Positions 45,948 through 51,796 of a stretch of DNA of 51,796 nucleotides are shown piece by piece (position 1 is the first letter of the stretch; every line of letters starts with the position of its first letter). The notes beneath the pieces are model-generated. The model saw only the letters and a program-made list of their open reading frames with translations, did not search any database and was not told the DNA's origin. A program made the translations under genes and the position numbers. Source of the DNA: Streptomyces hayashii (GTDB lineage: Bacteria > Actinomycetota > Actinomycetes > Streptomycetales > Streptomycetaceae); assembly GCF_024539815.1 (NCBI RefSeq), contig NZ_JAHHIU010000111.1, positions 1-51,796 on the forward strand. The letters are read 5' to 3'.

Positions 45948-46721
45948 ATGCCGTACGAGAGCCCCTACGCGAGCCTTGCCGGCCGTACCGCCGTCGTCAC
46001 CGGTGCCGCCAGCGGGATCGGGGAGGCGGTGGCCGTGCTGCTCGCCGCCTCGGGCGCCCGGGTCGCGCTGCTCGCCCGGCGCGCCGACCGGCTGGAGGCG
46101 GTCGTCGAGAAGATCCGCGCCGACGGCGGCGAGGCCCTCGCGGTCGTCGCCGACGTCACCGACGACGCGTCCGTGGCCGGGGCGGCCGACCGGGTCAGGG
46201 CGACCTACGGGGCCGTCGACCTGGTCGTCAACAACGCGGGCGTCATGCTGCCGAACCCCGTCGACGCCGGGCGGGTCGACGAGTGGCAGCGGATGCTCGA
46301 CACCAACGTCACCGGAGTGCTGCGGACGATCCGCGCCTTCACCGGGGACCTGGTGGGCGCCGCCGCCGAGGGGCGCGCCGCCGACCTGGTGAACATGTCG
46401 TCCATCGGCGCGCACGTCACGTTCCCGAACTACGCGGTGTACGGCGCGACCAAGGCCGCCGTGACCTATCTGTCCCAGTCGTTGCGCACCGAGTTCGGTC
46501 CGCGGGACGTACGGGTCACCAACGTCGAGCCGGGGCTGACGGAGACGGAGCTGGCGACGCACCTCGACAACGACGAGCTGGCCGGGCAGCTGGACGGCAT
46601 GTTCGACGCCATCGGCGCGCTGTCCTCGGCGGAGATCGCCGACGTCGTCGCCTACGCCACCAGCCGCCCCCGGCATGTCAACCTGCGGCAGATCATGGTC
46701 CTGCCGACCCGGCAGGCGTGA
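45948..46721 (+). CDS. SDR-family NAD(P)-dependent oxidoreductase
   Basis: A 257-residue classical short-chain dehydrogenase. Cofactor loop TGAASGIG (18-25), NNAGVM, the catalytic Ser in VNMSSIG and YxxxK in YAVYGATK (about 165-169) are all intact. ARRADR after the second strand suggests NADP preference. The substrate is unknown. CAGGAGCAAC precedes ATG 45948. Control by the divergent XRE regulator is likely. Confidence 0.92.
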   Translation: MPYESPYASLAGRTAVVTGAASGIGEAVAVLLAASGARVALLARRADRLEAVVEKIRADGGEALAVVADVTDDASVAGAADRVRATYGAVDLVVNNAGVMLPNPVDAGRVDEWQRMLDTNVTGVLRTIRAFTGDLVGAAAEGRAADLVNMSSIGAHVTFPNYAVYGATKAAVTYLSQSLRTEFGPRDVRVTNVEPGLTETELATHLDNDELAGQLDGMFDAIGALSSAEIADVVAYATSRPRHVNLRQIMVLPTRQA

Positions 46722-46740
46722 GGCCCGGGGCCCGGTTCCC

Positions 46741-47160
46741 TCAGCCGGTGTCCCGCGAGGACCGCCGGCGCGGGCCCGACAGCAGTTCGGGGTTGCTGCG
46801 GGCGGCCTGCACGAAGTTCACGCCGACGACGCCGAGCCAGGCGGCGAGCACGCCGGAGAAGCCGGCGAAGGCGCCGCCGATCGCCGACAGCGGGATCGCC
46901 AGGATCAGCGAGACGACGCCGAAGCCGAAGCGCTCGCCCCAGGAGTCCGTCGCCCTGGGCGAGCGGGCTCCGCGGGCCGCCACCATCTGCTGCTCCGCGA
47001 GCTGCCGCCGCACCCGGCGCTCCACCGCGGTGTCGATGCGCTGGTCGACCTTCTCCAGGAACGAGTCGACCAGCGCGGACTCGTACTCCTCGCCCAGCTC
47101 CCTGCGCGTCTGCAGAGTGGCGTCGAGTTCCTTCTTCAGGTCCGTGTCCCGCACGTCCAT
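46741..47160 (-). CDS. Small membrane protein, unknown
   Basis: A 139-residue protein. A charged helical N-terminus (about 1-70, LKKELDATLQTRRELGEEYE and DQRIDTAVERRVRRQLAEQQ) is followed by two hydrophobic helices (about 80-97 and 100-118) and a basic end. The pattern resembles actinobacterial integral membrane proteins of unknown role that often carry this coiled-coil lead. GGGAG lies before ATG 47160. Its stop is 19 bp from the convergent SDR stop. Confidence 0.78.
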   Translation of the reverse strand: MDVRDTDLKKELDATLQTRRELGEEYESALVDSFLEKVDQRIDTAVERRVRRQLAEQQMVAARGARSPRATDSWGERFGFGVVSLILAIPLSAIGGAFAGFSGVLAAWLGVVGVNFVQAARSNPELLSGPRRRSSRDTG

Positions 47161-47284
47161 GGCCGTCTCCCGTCCCGTCATGAACACCAAGGCTAGGGAA
47201 CCGGGTACGGCCGGCGCACTGGGGATAGCCCCCCTGTCCGACGGGGGGCACGCGGGCGGGCAGGCGGGCGGAGACCTTGCTCGG

Positions 47285-47302
47285 CTGTATGACGTCATGC
47301 AG
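47285..47302. promoter_or_regulatory. 18-bp palindrome in the rpiR-type gene promoter region
   Basis: CTGTATGACGTCATGCAG is symmetric apart from one pair and centres on TGACGTCA. It lies 125 bp after the membrane gene start and 238 bp before ATG 47540. The rest of the 379-bp gap holds an imperfect repeat of GGTGCGGTGACGT (about 47344-47372) and no gene. Confidence 0.6.
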
Positions 47303-47539
47303 AGTTCTCATTGGGTGAATGGATCGCCGACGGTGCGGTTCGGTGCGGTGACGTCGGTGCGGTGACGTTCGGGTCGACGCGGTTCGGCGTCGTCCGGGAT
47401 CGTGGACGTCGCGCGCCTCGCGTCGGCGGCGAATCCGTCGCCGCCGCAGGGCCGCTGCGCCGGGACGAGGCGCGGTCCGAGCCGAGACCTCCGGCGCACC
47501 GCCGGACCGGTTCACGGACATCTGGAGGGGGAGCGGGGC

Positions 47540-48421
47540 ATGAGCGCGAAGACGGAGTTCGGTGAGGGCGGACCGGTGCCGCGGGCGGCGGACAGTCCCG
47601 CCGCCCGGTTGCAGGCGCTGTTCGAGGGGCACCGGCTGACGCCGACCCAGCGGCGCATCGCGCACAGCATGGTGCGGCGCGCCGCCGACGTGCCGTTCCT
47701 GTCCAGCGTGGAACTGGCCGAGCTCGCCGGGGTCAGCCAGCCGTCCGTGACCCGCTTCGCGGTCGCCCTCGGCTTCGACGGCTACCCCGCCCTGCGCAGG
47801 CATCTGCGCGAGGTCGCCCCCGCCGAACAGCCCGCGGACTCCGCCTCGTACAACGAGTACCAGCAGGCCGTCGAGGCCGAGATCGAGAACCTGCGGCACC
47901 TCGCCGAGGTGCTGGCCGATCCCCGTCCGGTGCGGCGGGCGGGCCGGCTGCTGGCGGCCTCCCGGCCGCTGCCCGTTCTCGGCCTGCGGGCCGCCGCCTC
48001 CCAGGCGTACGGGTTCGCGTACTTCGCCGCCAAGGTCCATCCGGACGTACGGCTGCTGCACGAGGGCGGCACGATGATCCACGACCGGATCGACGCCGCC
48101 GTCCGGGCCGGCGCCTCCGCCCTGCTCTGCTTCGCGCTGCCCCGGCACCCCCGCGAGGTCGTCGACACCCTCGGCTACGCCCGGGAGGCCGGGCTGAGCG
48201 TGGTGACCGTCGCCGACTCCGCGTTCGCGCCGGTCGCCAAGGTCTCCGACCTGCTGCTGCCGGCCGCCGTCGGCACCGGCCTCGCCTTCGACACGGCCTG
48301 TGCGCCGATGCTGCTCGGGCGGGTGCTGCTGGAGGCGATGTGCGACGACCTGCCCGACGCGCAGGCCCGGCTGGAGGAGTTCGACGCGCGGGCGGCGTCG
48401 CGCGGGCTGTTCGTGGAGTAG
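47540..48421 (+). CDS. MurR/RpiR-family transcriptional regulator
   Basis: A 293-residue regulator. The N-terminal RpiR helix-turn-helix (about 25-95) has LTPTQRRIAHSMV, then LAELAGVSQPSVTRFAVALGF. The C-terminal SIS sugar-phosphate domain (about 125-270) has VLGLRAAASQAYGFAYFAAK and CFALPRHPREVVDTLGYAREA. It should sense a phosphosugar and control sugar or wall-recycling genes; none is adjacent, so the target may be distant or itself. GGAGGGGGAGC precedes ATG 47540. The palindrome upstream is a candidate autoregulatory site. Confidence 0.92.
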   Translation: MSAKTEFGEGGPVPRAADSPAARLQALFEGHRLTPTQRRIAHSMVRRAADVPFLSSVELAELAGVSQPSVTRFAVALGFDGYPALRRHLREVAPAEQPADSASYNEYQQAVEAEIENLRHLAEVLADPRPVRRAGRLLAASRPLPVLGLRAAASQAYGFAYFAAKVHPDVRLLHEGGTMIHDRIDAAVRAGASALLCFALPRHPREVVDTLGYAREAGLSVVTVADSAFAPVAKVSDLLLPAAVGTGLAFDTACAPMLLGRVLLEAMCDDLPDAQARLEEFDARAASRGLFVE

Positions 48422-48447
48422 CCCCGCCCCTGGAGGCGCTCTTTGCA

Positions 48448-48500
48448 GAGGGGCGCGCTCTCCGCTGAGGGGGCGCGCGCTCCGTGGGGCGCGCTCTCAG
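48448..48500. repeat. Three imperfect 19-bp units
   Basis: GAGGGGCGCGCTCTCCGCT, then variants at 48467-48485 and 48486-48500, between the RpiR-type stop and the next promoter. The GGGCGCGC cores can self-pair, so this may end the upstream transcript. Confidence 0.6.
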
Positions 48501-48568
48501 ATTCGTCTCACGTTCGCTCACTAGTCTGCGCGGTCACGGGACTGTGCCTGAGTGACGAGGAGGCGGAC

Positions 48569-49153
48569 GTGGCACGCGGAGGACAGGGGTTGGCTCGGGT
48601 GGCCGTGGTCGTACGGGCCGGAGCCGCGCCGTTGTGGTGGTGCGGGGTGGTGGCGGCGGGGGTCGGCGTCCTGACGCCGGGCCTCACGGGACGGCGGATC
48701 GGGGTGACGGCCGGGGCCGCGCTGTTCATCGTGGCCGCGGCGGTCACGGGGCTGCGCGGACGGCGCAGGTTCACCGCGCTGGGCCGCGGAGCCGCCCGGG
48801 CCGGCAAGCACGACGTGCTGCAGGACCGGGCGGTCACCGTGCGCACCTGGCGGCGCGGTCACCGCTGGTGGCTGCTGCTGGCCTTCCTCACCGCGCTGGG
48901 CGCCTCGCTCGCGGCGCCCGCCGCCGGCGGGATGCTGCTCGCCGGCTGCGGGGCCGGGCTGCGCTGGAAGGCCGCCTGGCTCGGGCGGCGCGAGCGGGAG
49001 GACGACGCCCTGCTGTGGGTGCGCGTCGACTGGCTGGACCGGCGCGGCGGACGACCGGCCGGCAAGGCCGTCAAGGCGTACCGCAGCACCGGCGTCGCGG
49101 CGGGCGACGCGGCCCCGGGCGGAGCCCGTCGCCGCACCGCGGCGCTGGTCTGA
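48569..49153 (+). CDS. Membrane protein of unknown function
   Basis: A 194-residue protein with four hydrophobic segments in two pairs (about 15-35, 38-58, 95-112 and 114-130), an Arg-rich loop (GLRGRRRFTALGRGAARAG) and a cytoplasmic C-terminus with DALLWVRVDWLDRRGG. I do not recognise the family. GTG 48569 follows GAGGAGG. CACTAGTCTG (TAGTCT, about 48522) upstream is a possible -10. A perfect hairpin follows the stop. Confidence 0.75.
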   Translation: MARGGQGLARVAVVVRAGAAPLWWCGVVAAGVGVLTPGLTGRRIGVTAGAALFIVAAAVTGLRGRRRFTALGRGAARAGKHDVLQDRAVTVRTWRRGHRWWLLLAFLTALGASLAAPAAGGMLLAGCGAGLRWKAAWLGRREREDDALLWVRVDWLDRRGGRPAGKAVKAYRSTGVAAGDAAPGGARRRTAALV

Positions 49154-49164
49154 CCGAACGGACC

Positions 49165-49188
49165 GGGCGCGGACCAGGGTCCGCGCCC
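49165..49188. terminator. Perfect 10-bp hairpin between convergent genes
   Basis: GGGCGCGGAC (49165-49174) and GTCCGCGCCC (49179-49188) with a CAGG loop lie between the membrane-protein gene and the Roadblock operon end. Confidence 0.8.
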
Positions 49189-49231
49189 CCGGCAGGGCCC
49201 GGGGCAGCACCCGGGGCAGGGGAGCCGGGCC

Positions 49232-49606
49232 TCAGACCTCCAGGTCCTCCTCGATCTTCCTCAACTGGTGGCGGGCCATCGCCAGGTTGGCCCGCTTGGC
49301 GTCCAGGACGAGGTACATGAAGAGTCCGTTGCCGCCGCGGCCGCTGATCAGCCGGATCAGGTGGTACTGGTCGTTCAGCGTGATCAGGATGTCCTCGATC
49401 TGGCCCTTGAGCCCGAGGTGCTCCATGGTGCGCATCTTCGCGCGCACCACGTCGGTGTTGCCCGCGGCGGCGACGTTCAGGTCGAACGTCTTGCTGCCGC
49501 CCATCGTGCCGAGCGCCATGCCGCTGGTGTAGTCGACGAGTGCGACTCCGGTCGCCCCCTCGATGGAGGCGAGGCACTCTTTCAGCGTGGTTTCGGTGTT
49601 GGCCAT
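49232..49606 (-). CDS. Roadblock/LC7-domain protein
   Basis: A 124-residue single-domain Roadblock/LC7 (MglB-like) protein: ECLASIEGATGVALVDYTSG, then ILITLNDQYHLIRLIS and LFMYLVLDAKRANLAMARHQL. Such proteins dimerise and act as GTPase-activating partners of MglA- or Rab-like small GTPases. It is the last gene of a leftward four-gene set (22-bp gap). GAGGAGC precedes ATG 49606. No GTPase gene lies in the window. Confidence 0.9.
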   Translation of the reverse strand: MANTETTLKECLASIEGATGVALVDYTSGMALGTMGGSKTFDLNVAAAGNTDVVRAKMRTMEHLGLKGQIEDILITLNDQYHLIRLISGRGGNGLFMYLVLDAKRANLAMARHQLRKIEEDLEV

Positions 49607-49628
49607 GACGTGTGCTCCTCGGTTCCTG

Positions 49629-50156
49629 TCAGCTTTCCGTGGTGGTGCGCGCGTTGGCGGTGGCCGGGCCGCGCGCCGTTCTGGTCCGTACGGTGGTGGG
49701 CTTGGCCGGTGTGCGCACCGGCGGCTTGGCGGGGGGCTTCGGCGGCGGTTCGGCGGGGGCGGCCCGCGTCTGCCGGGCCGCCGCCTCCCGGGCGTCCACG
49801 AGCTCCCCGACGCGGGCCCCGGCACGACGGCCCTCCAGGTGCAGCCGGCCGACGTTGACGCGGTCCTGCGCGAGCAGGGTCAGCACGGCGGACTCGCCCG
49901 CCGCGTACGTCGCGACGTAGCCGTAGCGGCCGCGCACGAGCAGCTCGCGGAAGTCGCCCTGGCCGGTGGTGTCCGCCATGCGCACCGCGACGCCGAGGGC
50001 GGCGGCGGTCAGCGCGGCCACCACCTCCGGCTCCACGCCGGGCGTGTCGTGGGCGAGGACGAGGCCGTCCACGCCGGCCGCGAGCGCGCCCGTCAGCTGG
50101 GGCACCCGGGCCCGCAGCCGCCGCAGTTCGTCGAGTATCTCGGGCGCCGAGGCCAT
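49629..50156 (-). CDS. Roadblock/LC7-like protein with Pro/Lys-rich tail
   Basis: A 175-residue protein. Residues 1-120 fit a divergent Roadblock/LC7 fold (LTGALAAGVDGLVLAHDTPG at the start, then YGYVATYAAGESAVLTLLAQ and VNVGRLHLEGRRAGARV). The C-terminal 45 residues are Pro/Lys/Thr-rich (PPPKPPAKPPVRTPAKP) and probably disordered. GAGAGGAGC precedes ATG 50156; the longer frame to 50210 is not conserved in type. It lies 34 bp after the DUF4388-like gene and 22 bp before the next Roadblock gene. Confidence 0.8.
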   Translation of the reverse strand: MASAPEILDELRRLRARVPQLTGALAAGVDGLVLAHDTPGVEPEVVAALTAAALGVAVRMADTTGQGDFRELLVRGRYGYVATYAAGESAVLTLLAQDRVNVGRLHLEGRRAGARVGELVDAREAAARQTRAAPAEPPPKPPAKPPVRTPAKPTTVRTRTARGPATANARTTTES

Positions 50157-50190
50157 CAGCTCGCTCCTCTCGGCACGCGGTCGCTGCCGT

Positions 50191-51105
50191 TCAAAGGGCC
50201 TCCAGCGCATCCCTGAGCCTCTTCAGCAGGGTGATGTCGGGGTCGTTGACGCGGGGCAGGGTGATGCCCGGCGGGGGTTCGGCCGTGGCCGCCGCGGTGC
50301 TCCTGCCGAGCGCGTGGCGGGGCGGGAGGCCGGGCACGGCCGCGGTCGGGGCATGGGGGGCGCGCGGCGGCGGGAAGAGGGCCGTCAGCAGCCCCGCCGC
50401 GGCCAGCCGCCGGACGTCCACCAGGGTGTGGAAGGCCTGCCGGCCCAGTTCGCGGGCGATGTCCGGCGCGGTGCGCACGCCGTCCGCCAGGGCCAGCACC
50501 GCGCTCTGCCGGGCGGTCGGCGTCGGCGCGGCGACGGCGTCGGACCTGCGCAGCGGCGCGCCGTCGGCCAGCGGGTCCGGCCAGAGGCGGTCGAGCAGTT
50601 CGCGCCGGCGCAGCGTCTCGCGCTCGACGGCGTCCACCGGGACCGGCCGCAGGGCGCCCAGCCAGTGTCCGGCGCCGTAGCGGAAGTGTCCCGGGGTGCT
50701 GCTGGGGGCGAGCGCGAAGTAGGCCGCGTCGAACAGCGCCTCCAGATGGCACAGCTCCAGCGCGCCGCGCGGGACACGGCCGGCGTCGAGCAGCAGCCGG
50801 GCGGCGCCGTAGTCCTCGTCGGCCCGGTCGACCGCGTCCTGCCAGACGGCGGGGGCGAGGGTGCCGTGGGCCAGGAGGAGCACGTCGAGGCCCGGGGCGA
50901 GCGGGCTCTCGGCGTGCACCACGCGGCCCTCGGCGAGGTAGAGCGAGCCGCGCTCGCGCTCCAGGACGCCCGTCGCCCGCTCGGCCGCGAGCCGGGTCAG
51001 CATCGGCGACAGCGCGCCGCCGCGATCCCGGGTCCCGGACTTCTCCCGCACGGGCAGCCGGGGCGGCGGGGTCGTCCCCTGCGGGTGCGTTCTCACCGCG
51101 GTCAC
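50191..51105 (-). CDS. DUF4388/PATAN-like protein with winged-helix end
   Basis: A 304-residue protein. The N-terminal half (about 30-160: ALSPMLTRLAAERATGVLER, then SLYLAEGRVVHAESPLAPGLDVLLLA) resembles the DUF4388/PATAN domain linked to bacterial signalling. About 195-240 (QSAVLALADGVRTAPDIARELG, then TLVDVRRLAAAGLL) reads as a winged helix. The tail is Pro-rich. GTG 51105 overlaps the stop of the upstream Roadblock-like gene (GTGA), so the two are translationally coupled. DUF4388 next to Roadblock proteins suggests a signalling complex; role unknown. Confidence 0.72.
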   Translation of the reverse strand: MTAVRTHPQGTTPPPRLPVREKSGTRDRGGALSPMLTRLAAERATGVLERERGSLYLAEGRVVHAESPLAPGLDVLLLAHGTLAPAVWQDAVDRADEDYGAARLLLDAGRVPRGALELCHLEALFDAAYFALAPSSTPGHFRYGAGHWLGALRPVPVDAVERETLRRRELLDRLWPDPLADGAPLRRSDAVAAPTPTARQSAVLALADGVRTAPDIARELGRQAFHTLVDVRRLAAAGLLTALFPPPRAPHAPTAAVPGLPPRHALGRSTAAATAEPPPGITLPRVNDPDITLLKRLRDALEAL

Positions 51106-51533
51106 CCCAGCACCAGCCGTCCGGCCATCTCGCCCAGCCGGATCCGGGCCAGCGCCAGGTTGCCGTCCGGCCGGCCCAGCCACACGTGCAGGAACACGCT
51201 GCTGTCGAAGGACGTCGGCACGAAGCGCAGCACGTGGTAGCTGTCCCGGTTGCTGATGATCAGGTCTTCGACCGGGGGATCGGCGGCCGCCGCCCCCGGC
51301 CCGTCCGTTCCGTCCGCGCCCCCGGGACGGTCGTAGCCGTCGGGCGTGAACGCCCGCTGCTCGGCCGTGAGCCGGGCGACCTCGGCGGCCTCGGCCGCGG
51401 CCGCCTCGTGGTCGCCGCCGGGGAACTCCCCGACCGCGCCCAGGGCCAGCCCGCTCGTCCAGTCGACCAACGCGGCGCCCCGTGCGCCGGGCAGCCGCAT
51501 GGCCTCCAGTAGACACTCGTCGATTCCGGGCAC
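51102..51533 (-). CDS. Roadblock/LC7-like protein with inserted loop
   Basis: A 143-residue protein. It opens IDECLLEAMRLPGARGAALVD then WTSGLALG, like the Roadblock protein at 49232 (ECLASIEGATGVALVDYTSG), and ends FLHVWLGRPDGNLALARIRL. A Gly/Pro/Asp-rich loop (about 66-86, PDGYDRPGGADGTDGPG) is inserted mid-domain. First gene of the leftward operon. GTG 51533 follows GGGAGGGGAGC. Confidence 0.8.
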   Translation of the reverse strand: MPGIDECLLEAMRLPGARGAALVDWTSGLALGAVGEFPGGDHEAAAAEAAEVARLTAEQRAFTPDGYDRPGGADGTDGPGAAAADPPVEDLIISNRDSYHVLRFVPTSFDSSVFLHVWLGRPDGNLALARIRLGEMAGRLVLG

Positions 51534-51796
51534 CGTTGGCTCCCCTCCCGCCTGCGGTTCGGCTGAGTGATGGAGAAGCTACGCAACGTAGGCGCGAGGG
51601 GGTGAGTCTTCTGGCATTTTCCAGCGGAACATGCGGCGGAGTGGCTAACGTGGGTCGACTGACCTCGTTTTGGGCCCGCTTGTCGCCCCATGTGTCCCTT
51701 CAACACCTGTGGACCGGTGTGCGTCAACGGCGCACGTGTCCCGGCGGGGTGGTGAACCCGGCCATGCGCGCCCCATGTCTGCCTCCCCCACCCCCT
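51534..51796. other. Promoter region of the Roadblock operon
   Basis: On the minus strand TACGTT (51590-51585) is a good -10; no clear -35. The remaining sequence to the edge holds no gene I can support. Confidence 0.4.

Overview
The window is high-GC chromosomal DNA from a Streptomyces. Most genes start with GTG or ATG behind GGAGG-type ribosome sites, third positions are almost all G or C, and several promoters are leaderless. The decisive marker is a tRNA-Leu with a UAA anticodon at 36058-36141, which is bldA, the Streptomyces developmental regulator tRNA. Gene content and order (mfd, mazG, a CYP107-type P450, two rpf genes, eno, divIC, ppx, ndh, cfa, bldA, pobA, thiolase, cystathionine beta-synthase) look like the conserved core region known from Streptomyces coelicolor; that match is from memory, not from a search. 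I see no rRNA, insertion sequence, prophage or CRISPR array. Reading the coding regions by eye I found no TTA codon, so no gene here appears to need bldA for its own translation.

Layout. 1-5.2 kb: a FilP/DivIVA-like coiled-coil gene between two GC-rich tandem arrays, then a sodium/solute symporter with its DUF485 partner and a DHA2-type drug exporter, all leftward. 5.7-13 kb: a MacB-like ABC exporter pair and mfd, each closed by a strong hairpin. 13-19.5 kb: an MT0933-type antitoxin-like protein, two overlapping lipoproteins of the HNH-nuclease family (the first truncated), a divergent MFS transporter and ArsR-like regulator, a small membrane protein, a secreted DUF1906 glycoside-hydrolase-like protein and a SurA-like lipoprotein. 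19.6-30.5 kb: mazG with an inserted pentapeptide array, a P450, two Rpf-LysM cell-wall hydrolases (the second behind a c-di-AMP ydaO riboswitch), eno, divIC, DUF501, ppx, a remnant RelE toxin, and ndh behind two Rex operators. 30.9-37.5 kb: cfa, a second MacB-like ABC pair on the opposite strand, bldA and pobA. 37.6-46.7 kb: a BI-1-like membrane protein, a DUF4287 protein, two small unknowns, thiolase, a lipase-like SGNH hydrolase, cystathionine beta-synthase, an XRE regulator and a divergent SDR. 46.7-51.8 kb: a small membrane protein, an RpiR regulator, a membrane protein and a four-gene leftward operon of three Roadblock/LC7-like proteins around a DUF4388-like protein, with no GTPase.

The region mixes central metabolism and respiration (eno, ndh, ppx), envelope growth and division (divIC, rpf genes, coiled-coil protein, cfa), DNA upkeep (mfd, mazG) and development (bldA). 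The strongest regulatory signals readable by eye are the c-di-AMP switch on rpfA, the Rex sites on ndh and the palindromes in front of pobA and the rpiR-type gene.
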